Origin: Bordetella petrii
Lineage (GTDB): Bacteria > Pseudomonadota > Gammaproteobacteria > Burkholderiales > Burkholderiaceae_B
Assembly: GCA_017745595.1 (NCBI GenBank)
Contig: WMBV01000007.1
Location: 1-64,000, forward strand
Reading direction: 5' to 3'
DNA: 64,000 nucleotides
Shown: piece after piece, positions 8,981 through 18,909 of the stretch
Layout: every line of letters starts with the position of its first letter
How positions within the stretch are numbered: the first letter of the stretch is position 1
Notes under the pieces: generated by a model
Seen by the model: the letters and a program-made list of their open reading frames with translations, nothing else
Told to the model about the DNA's origin: nothing
The model's database searches: none
Translations under genes and position numbers: made by a program

Positions 8981-9960
8981 GCGACGTGATTCTGCAGGTG
9001 CGCGGACTGCGCACCGCCTTCCATACCGAAGCCGGCGCCTGGCCGGCGGTCGACGGCGTCGACCTGACCGTGCGCCGCGGCGAAATACTGGGCCTGGTCG
9101 GCGAATCGGGTTCCGGCAAATCGGTGACCGGCTTTTCGCTGCTGCGCCTGATCGACCCGCCCGGCGAAGTGGTCTCGGGCGAGGTCCTGTTCAAAGGGCA
9201 AGACCTGCGCAAGCTCGACGAAGAAAGCATGCGCCGCCTGCGCGGCAACCGCATCGCCATGATCTTCCAGGACCCCCTGATGACGCTGAACCCGGTGCTG
9301 CGCATCGGCGAACAGATGGTCGAGGCCATTCTCACGCACGAGAACGTGCCGCTCGCACAGGCGCGCGAGCGCTGCCGCGAGGCGCTGGCCATGGTCGGCA
9401 TTCCCGCGCCCGAAAAACGCCTGGACAGCTATCCGCACGAGTTCTCGGGCGGCATGCGCCAACGGGTGGCCATCGCCATCGCCATGCTGAACAAGCCCGA
9501 CCTGATCATCTGCGACGAGCCCACCACGGCGCTGGACGTGACCATCCAGGGGCAGATCTTGTATCGCATGCAAGAGATCTGCCGCACGCACGACACCGCC
9601 CTGATCTGGATCACCCACGACCTGGGCGTGGTGGCCGAACTGGCCGACCATGTCGCGGTGATGTACGCCGGGCGCATCGTCGAGGCGGGCCCGGTCGAAC
9701 AGGTGCTCGACGCGCCGCGCCATCCGTACACCCGCGGGCTGCTCGACTCGATGCCGGCCAACACCGCGCCCGGCGCGCGCCTGCACCAGATCGACGGCAT
9801 GGCGCCCAGCCTGGCGGGCCGGCCCGCCGGCTGTGCGTTCCGCCCGCGCTGCCCCAACGCCATCACGCGCTGCGCCGAACAGGCGCCCGCCGCCATCCAA
9901 GAAGGGCCGCGCAGCTTCCGCTGCTACGTGCCGATCGCCCGCGAGACCTCCGCCGCATGA
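8977..9960 (+). CDS. ABC transporter ATP-binding protein, DppD/OppD type
   Basis: A 327-residue ATPase. Walker A is GESGSGKS (residues 42-49), the signature motif is FSGGMRQR, Walker B is [12 protein letters not shown], and the C-terminal oligopeptide-transporter extension with its cysteine pair is present ([14 protein letters not shown]), which in related transporters binds an iron-sulphur cluster. It overlaps the genes on both sides by four bases (ATGA). It powers import together with the following ATPase. Confidence 0.95.
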   Translation: MSDVILQVRGLRTAFHTEAGAWPAVDGVDLTVRRGEILGLVGESGSGKSVTGFSLLRLIDPPGEVVSGEVLFKGQDLRKLDEESMRRLRGNRIAMIFQDPLMTLNPVLRIGEQMVEAILTHENVPLAQARERCREALAMVGIPAPEKRLDSYPHEFSGGMRQRVAIAIAMLNKPDLIICDEPTTALDVTIQGQILYRMQEICRTHDTALIWITHDLGVVAELADHVAVMYAGRIVEAGPVEQVLDAPRHPYTRGLLDSMPANTAPGARLHQIDGMAPSLAGRPAGCAFRPRCPNAITRCAEQAPAAIQEGPRSFRCYVPIARETSAA

Positions 9961-10958
9961 CCCCGCAAGACACGCCCGTTATCGAGCTGCGCAACGTCCA
10001 CAAACGTTTCGAGCACCGTCCCGACCTGGCCCAGCGCCTGCTGGCGCTGGCCGGCAAGCCCATCGACCGGCGCACCGTGCATGCCGTCAATGGCGTGGAC
10101 CTGACCGTGCAGCGCGGCGAAGTGCTGGGCCTGGTCGGCGAATCCGGCTGCGGCAAGTCCACACTGGGGCGCGTGGTGGCCGGCCTGCACCGCCAGACCG
10201 AAGGCGAACTGCTGTACCAGGGCCGCTCTACCGCCGCCCTGCACGGCGCGGATCTGCTGGCCTACACGCTGGGCGTGCAGATGATCTTCCAGGATCCGCA
10301 GGCCTCGCTGAACCCCCGCCAGCGGCTGCGCCAGATCCTGGGCGAGGCGCTGAAGGTGCACAAGCTGGCGCCGCCCGCCGAGATTCCCGCGCGCATCGAC
10401 CGCGCCCTGTCCGAAGTGGGCCTCGACCGCGAATACCGCGACCGCTTTCCGCACCAGATATCCGGCGGCCAGCGCCAGCGCATCGGCATCGCCCGCGCGC
10501 TGATGGTGTCGCCCAAATTCCTGGTGTGCGACGAACCGGTGGCCGCCCTAGACGTATCGATCCAGGCGCAGGTGATCAACCTGTTCATGGATCTGCGCGA
10601 ACAGCATGGCTTCACGTACTTGTTCATCAGCCACGACCTGGGCGTGGTCAAGCACATTTCCGACCGCGTAGCCATCATGTACCTGGGCAAGATCGTCGAA
10701 CGCGCCCCGGCCGCCGAGATCTTCGCCCGCGCCAATCATCCCTATACCCAGGCCCTGCTGGCCGAGGTGCCCGACGTGGGCCGGCGCGGCCGCAAGTTCA
10801 CGCCGATCCAGGGCGAGATCCCGTCGCCGCTGAATCCGCCTTCGGGCTGCACGTTCCACCCGCGCTGCCCGCACGCCATGCCGCGCTGCCGCGAGCAAGC
10901 GCCCGCCTTGCAAGAAATCGCGCCCGGCCACTGGTCGGCCTGCCACCTCAACCCCTAG
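9957..10958 (+). CDS. ABC transporter ATP-binding protein, DppF/OppF type
   Basis: A 333-residue ATPase with Walker [10 protein letters not shown] (61-69), signature ISGGQRQR, Walker [12 protein letters not shown] and the C-terminal extension [14 protein letters not shown]. It completes the two-ATPase importer. Its start overlaps the end of the preceding gene by four bases, and the hydrolase gene begins ten bases after its stop. Confidence 0.95.
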   Translation: MTPQDTPVIELRNVHKRFEHRPDLAQRLLALAGKPIDRRTVHAVNGVDLTVQRGEVLGLVGESGCGKSTLGRVVAGLHRQTEGELLYQGRSTAALHGADLLAYTLGVQMIFQDPQASLNPRQRLRQILGEALKVHKLAPPAEIPARIDRALSEVGLDREYRDRFPHQISGGQRQRIGIARALMVSPKFLVCDEPVAALDVSIQAQVINLFMDLREQHGFTYLFISHDLGVVKHISDRVAIMYLGKIVERAPAAEIFARANHPYTQALLAEVPDVGRRGRKFTPIQGEIPSPLNPPSGCTFHPRCPHAMPRCREQAPALQEIAPGHWSACHLNP

Positions 10959-10968
10959 ACCGCCCGCC

Positions 10969-11871
10969 ATGAAAGCTGAGATGTCCAACGCCGACCGCAT
11001 CGCCCAGGAACTGGGCCATGCCGGCCGCAACGCCATTGTCTATGTCGACGACGACCGCAATGCCGACCGTCCGTTCACGCTGCAGACCTACCGCCCTTAC
11101 GGCTACACGCCCGACCGCCCCGTGGTGATGGTGCAGCACGGCGTGCTGCGCAACGGCGACGACTACCGCGACTTCTGGATTCCCGCGGCCGACAAGCACA
11201 ATGTGCTGATCGTGGCGCCCACGTTCTCGAACGACATCTGGCCCGGCGTCGACAGCTATAACAACGGCCGCGTCTTCAGCCCCGGCGGCAACCCGCGCCA
11301 CGTCGACGGCTGGACCTACGCCCTGGTGGCCAAGGTGTTCGCCGACTTGCGCGCGGCCGGCGTCACCGAGGCCGAGCAGGCCCACCTGTTCGGCCACTCG
11401 GCCGGCGGCCAGTTCGTGCACCGCCTGATGAGCAGCCAGCCGCACGCGTCCTTTTGCGCCGTGGCGGCCGCCAATCCGGGCTGGTACACGCTGCCCACTT
11501 TCGATCACCGCTTCCCCGAAGGCCTGGACGGCGTGGGGCTGACCGAAGACCACCTGGTGCGCCTGCTGGCCTATCCCATGACCATCCTGGCGGGCGACCA
11601 GGACATCGCCACCAACGATCCCAATCTGCCGTCCGACCCGCCCGCCATCCGCCAGGGACCGCACCGGTACGCGCGCGCCCGCCATTATTTCGAGGCCGGC
11701 CAGCGCGAGGCGCAGCGCCGCGGCGTGCCGTTTGGCTGGACGCTGCAGGTGGTGCCCGGCATCGGCCACGATGGCCGCGCCATGTCGGCGGCCTGCGCCA
11801 GCCTCTGGTTCGAAGGCAAGCTGCCCAGCGATGCCGAACTGGCCGCGCTGGCCGGCCAGCAGGTCGCCTGA
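10969..11871 (+). CDS. Alpha/beta-hydrolase fold protein
   Basis: A 300-residue hydrolase without a signal peptide. The nucleophile elbow is GHSAGG with Ser144, an oxyanion-type segment VVMVQHGVLRNG lies near residue 52, and the catalytic His is probably in GIGHDGR near the C-terminus. The fold resembles poly(3-hydroxybutyrate) depolymerase and esterase-like proteins. Position at the end of the importer operon suggests that it cleaves an ester or amide in the imported compound. A second in-frame ATG four codons later is possible as the start. Confidence 0.8.
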   Translation: MKAEMSNADRIAQELGHAGRNAIVYVDDDRNADRPFTLQTYRPYGYTPDRPVVMVQHGVLRNGDDYRDFWIPAADKHNVLIVAPTFSNDIWPGVDSYNNGRVFSPGGNPRHVDGWTYALVAKVFADLRAAGVTEAEQAHLFGHSAGGQFVHRLMSSQPHASFCAVAAANPGWYTLPTFDHRFPEGLDGVGLTEDHLVRLLAYPMTILAGDQDIATNDPNLPSDPPAIRQGPHRYARARHYFEAGQREAQRRGVPFGWTLQVVPGIGHDGRAMSAACASLWFEGKLPSDAELAALAGQQVA

Positions 11872-11905
11872 TTCTTTTCGCCCACCGCCCACTGGAACGC
11901 CCAGC

Positions 11906-13036
11906 ATGTCTACCCTGCCCACTACTGAAGAACTCGTCGCCGGCATCCAATCGTGGGTGCGCTGCGAATCGCCGTCGAACTCGCCGGAAGGCGTGGCCGC
12001 CATGGCCGCGCTGGTACAGGAACACGCACGCGCGGCCGGCCTGACGGTCGAAGTCACGCCGCTGGGGCCCGCCACCGGGCCGCTGCTGTACGCCACCAAC
12101 CGCGCGGCCGGCGACACGCGGCCCGGCATCCTGGTGCTGGCGCACCTGGACACCGTGCACCCCATCGGCACGCTGCAGGACAACCCGTGCCGCATCGAAG
12201 GCGACCGCCTGTACGGCCCCGGCAGCTACGACATGAAGGGCGGCATCTACCTGGCCCTGGCCGCGCTGGCCACCCTGGCCCAGCCGGGTGCCACCCGCCT
12301 GCCGGTGGATTTCCTGATGGTGCCCGACGAAGAAACCGGCAGCCACGCCTCGCGCGCCTCGATCGAGCGCTATGCGGCCAACGCCAGGTACGGCCTGGTA
12401 TGCGAGCCGGCCCGCCCCAATGGCGGCAAGTGCGTCACGGCGCGCAAGGGCACCGGCATGCTGCGCCTGAACGTCAAGGGCCGCCCGGCCCACGCCGGCA
12501 TGCAGCACGAAAAGGGCCGCAGCGCCATCCGCGAAATGGCGCACCAGGTACTGGCGCTGGAAGCCATGACCGACTACGAGCGCGGCGTCACCGTCAGCGT
12601 GGGCACCATTGCCGGCGGCACGGTCACCAACACGGTGCCGGCGCAATGCCGCTGCGTGGTGGATTTCCGCGTGCCCGACATGGGCGCGGCCGAAGACGTG
12701 CTGCGCCGCATGCGCAACCTGTGCACGGTAGGGCCCGACGTGGAACTGGACATCGACGTCGAACTCAACCGCCCTCCCATGGTGCGCACCGATGCCGCGG
12801 CGGCGTTGCTGTCCACCGCGCAAACCTACGCCCGCGAGGCCGGCTTCGCCCTCGAAGAAGCACCCATGACCGGCGGCGGCAGCGACGCCAACTTCACCTC
12901 GGCGATGGGCGTGCCCACGCTCGACGGCCTGGGCGCCGACGGCGATGGCGCGCACACGCTGCACGAGTACATCCTGGTGTCCACGCTGCAGACCCGCGCG
13001 AAGTTCTGGCAATTGCTGCTGCGCGAACTGGCGTAA
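11906..13036 (+). CDS. M20-family metallopeptidase (glutamate carboxypeptidase-like)
   Basis: A 376-residue cytoplasmic di-zinc peptidase like carboxypeptidase G2. Metal ligands and catalytic residues are visible: HLDTVH (His80), SYDMKGG (Asp109), PDEETGS (Glu142/Glu143), and GGGSDANFTS with a final ADGDGAHTLHEY. The start at 11906 follows the preceding stop by 34 bases and gives the usual N-terminus. Together with the M14-like enzyme and the alpha/beta hydrolase it makes three hydrolases served by one importer, consistent with use of a peptide- or folate-like conjugate; the substrate is inferred only from company. Confidence 0.88.
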   Translation: MSTLPTTEELVAGIQSWVRCESPSNSPEGVAAMAALVQEHARAAGLTVEVTPLGPATGPLLYATNRAAGDTRPGILVLAHLDTVHPIGTLQDNPCRIEGDRLYGPGSYDMKGGIYLALAALATLAQPGATRLPVDFLMVPDEETGSHASRASIERYAANARYGLVCEPARPNGGKCVTARKGTGMLRLNVKGRPAHAGMQHEKGRSAIREMAHQVLALEAMTDYERGVTVSVGTIAGGTVTNTVPAQCRCVVDFRVPDMGAAEDVLRRMRNLCTVGPDVELDIDVELNRPPMVRTDAAAALLSTAQTYAREAGFALEEAPMTGGGSDANFTSAMGVPTLDGLGADGDGAHTLHEYILVSTLQTRAKFWQLLLRELA

Positions 13037-13076
13037 GGCGGGCCCGCCGCGCGCGGCCGCTCCGGGTGCTGCCCCA

Positions 13077-13217
13077 GGTGTCTGACACCCTGCGGGAGTC
13101 AGACACCAAAACAGGCATACCTCTTTGTCTGGTGTCTGACTCCCGCAGGGTGTCAGACACCGAACCAGGCCATATCCTCGCCCGCATCGGTGTCAGGCAC
13201 CTGCGGAGCCTGACACC
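13077..13217. repeat. Palindromic repeat cluster 2 (three copies)
   Basis: Copies at 13077-13107 and 13131-13161 are the same palindrome in opposite orientation, arms GGTGTCTGAC/GTCAGACACC, 23 bp apart. The copy at 13189-13217 is the second sequence type, arms GGTGTCAGGC/GCCTGACACC. The cluster lies between the convergent M20 peptidase and rep genes. Confidence 0.9.
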
Positions 13218-13246
13218 TGGCCCGCGATGCCCGCCGCGCGCGGGCA

Positions 13247-15304
13247 TTATTTCTTCAGCAGCGCCTTCAGCATGCCCAGGCGCTCTTTCGGGCTCATGGC
13301 GCGGGTGGCGTCGTCTTCTTGCACCGGCACCTCGCCCAGGCCCATTTCGTCGATGAAGCGCGACGGCTGGCAGACGATGTCTTCGCGGGCGCGCCGGCGC
13401 TTCTTGCACCAGCTCAGGTTCAGGCTGCGCTGCGCGCGCGTGATGCCCACGTACATCAGCCGCCGCTCTTCCTGGATGCGCGTGGCCAGGTTCTCGGCCG
13501 CGCGCGCCGGGTCGCCGTCTTCGTCGTCTTTGCCCAGGTGCGGCAGCAGGCCCTCTTCCACGCCCACCAGGTACACGTGGGGGTACTCCAGGCCCTTGGA
13601 CGCGTGCAGGGTCGACAGTTTCACCGCGTCGGGCTCTTCTTCTTCGCCGCGCTCGAGCATGGTGATCAGCGCCACGTGCTGCACCAGGTCGAACAACGAC
13701 ATGCCGTCTTCGTCGGCCTTGCGCTTGAGCCAGCCGGTCAGTTCCAGCACGTTTTCCCAGCGCGTCTGGGCCGGTTTTTCTTCCAGCGTGTCATACAGAT
13801 AGCGTTCGTACTGGATGGCGCCCACCATGTCGTCCAGGATGGCGCCGGCGGGTTCGGCCGCGCCGCTGCCGTCGGTGCGGCCGCGGCCGGCGCGCCATTG
13901 AATGCGGCGGATGAATTCGGCAAAGGTGCGCAGCGCTTCAAGCTGGCGCGGCTGCAGCAGGCTTTCCAGGCCGGATTCGGCCACCGCCGCCAGCAGCGAG
14001 ACCTCGCGCTGCGCCGCGTACTGGCCCAGCACCTGCAAGGTGGCCTGGCCGATGCCGCGCTTGGGCGTGGTGGCCGCGCGGATGAACGCCGGGTCGTCGT
14101 CGTCGTTGGCGATCAGGCGCAGGTAGGCCAGAATATCGCGCACTTCGGCCTTGTCGAAAAAGCTCTGGCCGCCCGCGATGGTGTACGGAACTTTCAGGTT
14201 GCGCAGCGCCTGTTCCAGGATGCGCGACTGGTGGTTGCCGCGATACAAGATCGCGAAATCCTTCCATTGCGCCTGCCGCTCGAAGCGCGCCGCCGATATC
14301 TTCATGGCCACCGACTGGGACTCGTGCTCGTCGTTTTCCATCGGCGACACGACGATGGGCTCGCCCACGCCCAGGTCCGACCACAGCTTCTTGTCGAACA
14401 GCTTGGGGTTTTTCTCGATGACCGTATTGGCCGCGGCCAGGATGCGCTGCACCGAGCGGTAGTTCTGTTCCAGCTTGATCAGCTTGAGCTGCGGATAGTC
14501 GGTGGTGAGCTTGGCCAGGTTCTCGATGGTGGCGCCGCGCCACGCGTAAATGGCCTGGTCGTCGTCGCCCACCGCGGTGAACATCGCGCGGTCGCCGCAC
14601 AGCAACTGCACCAGCCGGTACTGGCACACGTTGGTGTCCTGGTATTCGTCTACCAGCAGGTAGCGCACGCGGTTCTGCCAGCGCGTGCGCACCGCTTCAT
14701 TGCTTTCCAGCAGCTGCGCCGGGATGCGGATCAGGTCGTCGAAATCCACCGCCTGATAAGCCGCGAGCGTGGCGCTGTAGCTGCGGTACACGTGGGCGGC
14801 CTCGACTTCGGCCGGGGTGGCCGCCACGCGGGCGGCGTCGTCGGGGCCGAGCAGGCCGTTCTTCCATAGCGAAATCATCGACTGCACGGCGCGCAGCCGG
14901 CCGCGGTCGGTGGTGGCCAGCAGTTCCTGGATGATGGCCACGGCGTCGTCGGCATCCAGAATGGAAAATTGCGGCTTCAAGCCGGCGTGGCGCGCCTCTT
15001 CGCGCAACAGCTTGACGCCCAGCGAGTGGAAGGTGCTGATGGTGAGGCCCTTGGCCAGCTTGCGGTCGACCAGCGTCTTCACGCGCTCGTCCATTTCGCG
15101 CGCCGCCTTGTTGGTGAAGGTCAGCGCCACCACGTTGCGGCCCATGTAGCCGCATTCGCGCAGCAGGTAGGCGATTTTCTGGGTAATGACCCGCGTCTTG
15201 CCGCTGCCCGCGCCGGCCAGCACCAGGCATGGGCCGTCCAGGTACAGCACCGCCTCTTTCTGGGCGGGGTTCAGGCCGTGGCCTATGGGTGCGCTGTCGG
15301 ACAT
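13247..15304 (-). CDS. rep: ATP-dependent DNA helicase Rep
   Basis: A 685-residue superfamily 1 helicase. Walker A GAGSGKT is at residues 31-37, motif Ia as TFTNKAAREM, motif II as VDEYQDTN, followed by the VGDDDQAIYAWRGA and EQNYRS motifs. Length and the ISTFHSLG region fit Rep (about 670 residues) better than UvrD (about 720). Rep moves 3' to 5' on single strands, helps replication forks pass obstacles and works with PriA in restart; priA starts immediately upstream here, three bases away. Confidence 0.9.
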   Translation of the reverse strand: MSDSAPIGHGLNPAQKEAVLYLDGPCLVLAGAGSGKTRVITQKIAYLLRECGYMGRNVVALTFTNKAAREMDERVKTLVDRKLAKGLTISTFHSLGVKLLREEARHAGLKPQFSILDADDAVAIIQELLATTDRGRLRAVQSMISLWKNGLLGPDDAARVAATPAEVEAAHVYRSYSATLAAYQAVDFDDLIRIPAQLLESNEAVRTRWQNRVRYLLVDEYQDTNVCQYRLVQLLCGDRAMFTAVGDDDQAIYAWRGATIENLAKLTTDYPQLKLIKLEQNYRSVQRILAAANTVIEKNPKLFDKKLWSDLGVGEPIVVSPMENDEHESQSVAMKISAARFERQAQWKDFAILYRGNHQSRILEQALRNLKVPYTIAGGQSFFDKAEVRDILAYLRLIANDDDDPAFIRAATTPKRGIGQATLQVLGQYAAQREVSLLAAVAESGLESLLQPRQLEALRTFAEFIRRIQWRAGRGRTDGSGAAEPAGAILDDMVGAIQYERYLYDTLEEKPAQTRWENVLELTGWLKRKADEDGMSLFDLVQHVALITMLERGEEEEPDAVKLSTLHASKGLEYPHVYLVGVEEGLLPHLGKDDEDGDPARAAENLATRIQEERRLMYVGITRAQRSLNLSWCKKRRRAREDIVCQPSRFIDEMGLGEVPVQEDDATRAMSPKERLGMLKALLKK

Positions 15305-15307
15305 GGA

Positions 15308-17389
15308 TCAGATTTCGAGAGGGTCGACTTCCAGTTGCCAGCGCACGCGCGCTTCGGCGGCAAGGGCCGGCAGGTACCCCGACCATGCCCCCAGGAAAGC
15401 CTGCAGGGCGGGCCGGCTGGTGCTTTCCAACAGCAACTGCGCGCGCTCGATGTTGGCCACCCGCACCACGCGCAGCGGCACCGGATCGTACAGGGTCAAT
15501 GAGGCAATGCCGGGAAAATCGCCGCCGTCGGCCAATTCGCGCGCCTGCTGCAGAAACGCCAGCGCCTGCGCCAGTTCGCGCGCCTCGGAGGTCAGCAGGG
15601 CCTGGTAGGCGTAGGGCGGCAGGCCGGTGGTTTCGCGCTCTTCGAGCGCATGGCGCGCGAAGCCGGCGTAGTCGTGGCGCAGCAGCGCCTGGTAGACCGG
15701 CTGTTCGGGGTAGCCGGTCTGGATCAGGACTTCGCCGCCGCCGCCATGGCGGCCGGCGCGCCCCGCCACCTGCATCAGCTGCGCGAACAGGCGCTCGGGC
15801 GCGCGGAAATCGTGCGCGAACAACATCGAATCGGCATTGAGCACGCCCACCAGGCCCAGCCGCGCGAAATCGTGCCCCTTGGCCACCATCTGGGTGCCGA
15901 CCAGGATGTCGACCTCGCCCGCGTGCACGGCCGCGAACAGCGTCTGCGCGCTGCCCTTGCGGCGCGTGCTGTCGGCATCGATGCGCGAGATGCGCGCCTG
16001 GGGAAACAATTCGGCCAGGTGTTCTTCGACCCGTTGCGTGCCCCGCCCCATGGGTTCGAGGTCTTGGTCGCCGCACTCGGGGCAGGCGCGCGGCACGGGC
16101 GCCTGATAGCCGCAATGGTGGCAGTGCAGCCGGTGGCCGCGGCCGGTGGTCCGATGCAGCACCGTGAACGCCGTGCAGCGCGGGCAATGGCTGACCCAGG
16201 CGCAAGAGGCGCAATGCAGCACCGGCGCATAGCCCCGGCGGTTCAGGAATACCAGCGATTGTTCGCCGCGCTCGAGCCGCTGGCCGATGGCGTCGGTCAG
16301 CTGCGGCGACAAGCCCTGGCGCAGGGCCAGCCGGCGCGTGTCGACCAGGCGGATCGCCGGCAGATCGCTGGCGCGCGCGCGCCCCGGCAGCGCCAGGCGC
16401 AGATAATGCCCGCGCGCGGCGTGATGCCAGCTTTCCAGCGACGGCGTGGCCGAGCCCAGCAGCACGGGGATGTCCAGGTCGTGCGCCCGCCACACCGCCA
16501 GGTCGCGCGCCGAATAGCGCAGGCCTTCTTGTTGCTTGTACGAGGCATCGTGCTCTTCGTCGACCACGATCAGGCCCAGTTCGGCCAGCGGCGCGAAAAT
16601 GGCCATGCGCGTGCCCAGCAGCATGCGCGCCTGGCCGCGTTGCGCCCGGGCCCAGGCCTGCAGGCGCTCGCCATCGGACAGGCCGCTATGCATGACCGCC
16701 AGCCCATCCGGGCCCAGCACCGATTCCAGCCGCGCCCGCAAGGCGGCTTCCAGCTGCGGGGTCAGGTTGATTTCGGGCACCAGCAGCAGCACCTGCCGGC
16801 CCGCCGCCAGCACGCGCTGCGCGGCGTGCAAGTAGACCTCGGTCTTGCCGCTGCCGGTCACCCCGTGCAGCAACACCGGCTTGAAGCAGGCCAGCGCCGC
16901 CACGGCCTCGACCGCCGCCTGCTGGTCGGCATTCAGCGCCGGGGCCTGGTCGGGCGGCGTGGGCGCCGCGGGGGCCTTGGCCTTGCGCGCATCCAGCCGC
17001 GCCACCGGCCCCTGCCCCGACCGCTTGCCCTGGTAGGCCGACGGCTTGCGCAAGGGCGGCGGCATGGACGGCAGCATCACTTCACCCAGCGGCCGCTGGT
17101 AGTAGTCGGCGGCAAAGCGGGCCAGGCGCAGCCAGTCGGCCGGCAAAGGCGGCAAGTCGTGCAAGACCTGCTCGACGTCGCGCACCTGGGCGGCCGCGAC
17201 CGAGGGCTGGTCGGGGTTGTCTACCACCACGCCCACCAGCTTGCGGCGCCCGAACGGCACGATGACGCGCGTGCCCACGGGTATGGTTTCCGCGGCGCGG
17301 TAATCGAATGGGCCCGGCAGGGGCACATCGAGCGCCACGCGCACCCAGGTGTCGGGGCGCAAGCCGATACCGTCTTGCGCGTCAGACAT
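15308..17389 (-). CDS. priA: Primosomal protein N' (replication restart helicase)
   Basis: About 693 residues. PriA recognises stalled forks and reloads the replisome. Order of parts: N-terminal DNA-binding domain (VRVALDVPLPGPFDY), Walker A GVTGSGKTE, DEAH-type box VVDEEHDASYKQQ, then a zinc region with eight cysteines in four CxxC pairs (HCASC, CPRC, CHHC, CPEC). The ATG at 17389 begins MSDAQDG; a TTG nine codons further upstream is also open and cannot be excluded. The gene is followed almost directly by rep, so two restart helicases share a transcript. Confidence 0.93.
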   Translation of the reverse strand: MSDAQDGIGLRPDTWVRVALDVPLPGPFDYRAAETIPVGTRVIVPFGRRKLVGVVVDNPDQPSVAAAQVRDVEQVLHDLPPLPADWLRLARFAADYYQRPLGEVMLPSMPPPLRKPSAYQGKRSGQGPVARLDARKAKAPAAPTPPDQAPALNADQQAAVEAVAALACFKPVLLHGVTGSGKTEVYLHAAQRVLAAGRQVLLLVPEINLTPQLEAALRARLESVLGPDGLAVMHSGLSDGERLQAWARAQRGQARMLLGTRMAIFAPLAELGLIVVDEEHDASYKQQEGLRYSARDLAVWRAHDLDIPVLLGSATPSLESWHHAARGHYLRLALPGRARASDLPAIRLVDTRRLALRQGLSPQLTDAIGQRLERGEQSLVFLNRRGYAPVLHCASCAWVSHCPRCTAFTVLHRTTGRGHRLHCHHCGYQAPVPRACPECGDQDLEPMGRGTQRVEEHLAELFPQARISRIDADSTRRKGSAQTLFAAVHAGEVDILVGTQMVAKGHDFARLGLVGVLNADSMLFAHDFRAPERLFAQLMQVAGRAGRHGGGGEVLIQTGYPEQPVYQALLRHDYAGFARHALEERETTGLPPYAYQALLTSEARELAQALAFLQQARELADGGDFPGIASLTLYDPVPLRVVRVANIERAQLLLESTSRPALQAFLGAWSGYLPALAAEARVRWQLEVDPLEI

Positions 17390-17739
17390 GGGTGGCTGGG
17401 GCGGAAAGCATGGCAACGAGCGTGTACAAGTTAAAGTGAATTCTTGGTTTTGCCGCTAACAGATTGTCAGGCCGAAGTGAAATGCGGAATGCACAGCGCC
17501 CTGTGGATAACTTTGGGGAAAAACATCCAACAACCTTGCCGGATGTCAAGGCGAAAGGTGCCCTTACGCACGCGTGTTCGCCCGACCATCGTTATTTTCT
17601 TTTTATATTCATAAACTTATAAACGTTTTCCAGAATCGCTGCCAGCTTTTCGGGGTTATCCCGACTTGCCGCGCCGCTGTGCACAAGTCTGTTCAAAAAG
17701 AGCGCGGGGCGCGGCCTGGCCGCGATAGCGGACACTTAC
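17390..17739. other. AT-rich intergenic region with a DnaA box between hemE and priA
   Basis: This 350-bp gap carries a perfect DnaA box on the minus strand (TGTGGATAA, 17502-17510), a near match (TGTGCACAA, 17678-17686) and a strikingly AT-rich run at about 17580-17635. It must also contain the priA promoter; TATAAG/TATAAA-like hexamers on the minus strand fall in the AT-rich run, without a clear -35. A short palindrome CGCGGCC-T-GGCCGCG (17710-17724) followed on the minus strand by five T could end hemE transcription. Confidence 0.5.
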
Positions 17740-18813
17740 CTAGCGGTGCAGGGCCCGGCTGTACGCGTGCACTTCGTCGACCAGATCGGTCACGGCTTCG
17801 GGCGGCGTGTACTGGGAAATACCGTGCCCCAGGTTGAACACATGCCCGCCCTGGCCGACCGGGCCGAAGGCGTCCAGCGTGCGGCGCGCCTCGGCCCGGA
17901 TGGCCGGGCCGCCGCCGAACAGGGTCATGGGATCCAGGTTGCCCTGCAGGGCCACGGCGTCGCCGGTGCGCTGGCGCGCCTGGCCCAGGTTCACGGTCCA
18001 GTCCAGGCCCACGGCATCGCAGCCACAGCCGGCGATGGCTTCCAGCCATTGCCCGCCCCCCTTGGTGAACACGATGACGGGCACGCGGCGGCCCTGGTGT
18101 TCGCGCGTCAGGCCGGCCACCACCTTGCGGGTATAGGCCAGCGAGAATTGCTGGAACAGGCCGTCGGCCAATACGCCGCCCCAGCTGTCGAACAGCATGA
18201 CCGCCTGGGCGCCCGCCTGGATTTGCGCGTTCAGGTATTGCAGCGTAGCTTGGGCGTTGATTTCCAGGATGCGATGCAGCAGGTCGGGCCGTGCATACAG
18301 CATGGTCTTGATCTGGCGGTAGTCGTCGCTGCCGCGGCCTTCGACCATGTAGCAGGCGATGGTCCAGGGGCTGCCGGCAAAGCCGATGAGCGGCACCTTG
18401 CCATCGAGTTCGCGCCGGATGACGGCCACGGCGTCGAACACATAGCGCAGCGATTCCATGTCGGGCACCGCCAGGCGGGCCACGTCGTCTTCGGTGCGCA
18501 CCGGCCGGGCAAAGCGGGGGCCTTCGCCCGGCGCGAAGTCCAGGCCCAGGCCCATGGCGTGCGGCACGGTAAGAATGTCAGAGAACAGAATGGCCGCGTC
18601 CAGGTCGTAGCGCGCCAGGGGCTGCAGCGTGACTTCGGCGGCGTAGTCGGGGTTTTGCGCCAGCCCCATGAACGAGCCCGCCCGCGCGCGCGTGGCGTTG
18701 TATTCGGGCAGGTAACGGCCCGCCTGGCGCATCAGCCAGATGGGAGTGTAGGGGACGGGTTCGCGCAACAAGGCACGCAGGAACACGTCGTTTTTCAAGG
18801 GAGCAGCGGACAC
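17740..18813 (-). CDS. hemE: Uroporphyrinogen decarboxylase
   Basis: A 357-residue cytoplasmic enzyme that removes four carboxyl groups from uroporphyrinogen III to give coproporphyrinogen III in haem synthesis. The N-terminal signature [15 protein letters not shown] is intact with Arg29 and Arg33, and the substrate-binding Asp is seen in AAILFSDIL. Length is normal for the family. The neighbourhood hemE-priA downstream of the atp operon is common in betaproteobacteria. Confidence 0.96.
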   Translation of the reverse strand: MSAAPLKNDVFLRALLREPVPYTPIWLMRQAGRYLPEYNATRARAGSFMGLAQNPDYAAEVTLQPLARYDLDAAILFSDILTVPHAMGLGLDFAPGEGPRFARPVRTEDDVARLAVPDMESLRYVFDAVAVIRRELDGKVPLIGFAGSPWTIACYMVEGRGSDDYRQIKTMLYARPDLLHRILEINAQATLQYLNAQIQAGAQAVMLFDSWGGVLADGLFQQFSLAYTRKVVAGLTREHQGRRVPVIVFTKGGGQWLEAIAGCGCDAVGLDWTVNLGQARQRTGDAVALQGNLDPMTLFGGGPAIRAEARRTLDAFGPVGQGGHVFNLGHGISQYTPPEAVTDLVDEVHAYSRALHR

Positions 18814-18909
18814 GACTATCCTTCGACAACGGAAGCCGTGATTTTACCCTTCATGGGATGCGCCGGCCGCGACGCAGGACAAGCGCCGCGCGGGCGCGCC
18901 GGCCGCCGG

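Noticed and set aside
13077-13217. Regularly repeated palindromes that might be taken for a CRISPR array.
   Set aside because: Copies alternate in orientation, spacers are similar between clusters rather than unique, at most three copies stand together, and no cas gene is present.
13228-13246. GC hairpin directly after the rep stop as a terminator.
   Set aside because: There is no T-run on the minus strand after the stem. The neighbouring repeat copies are better candidates.
15650-17434. A 594-codon plus-strand frame over priA.
   Set aside because: It is antisense to priA, whose motifs are all intact. The predicted protein is low-complexity with no family match I know.
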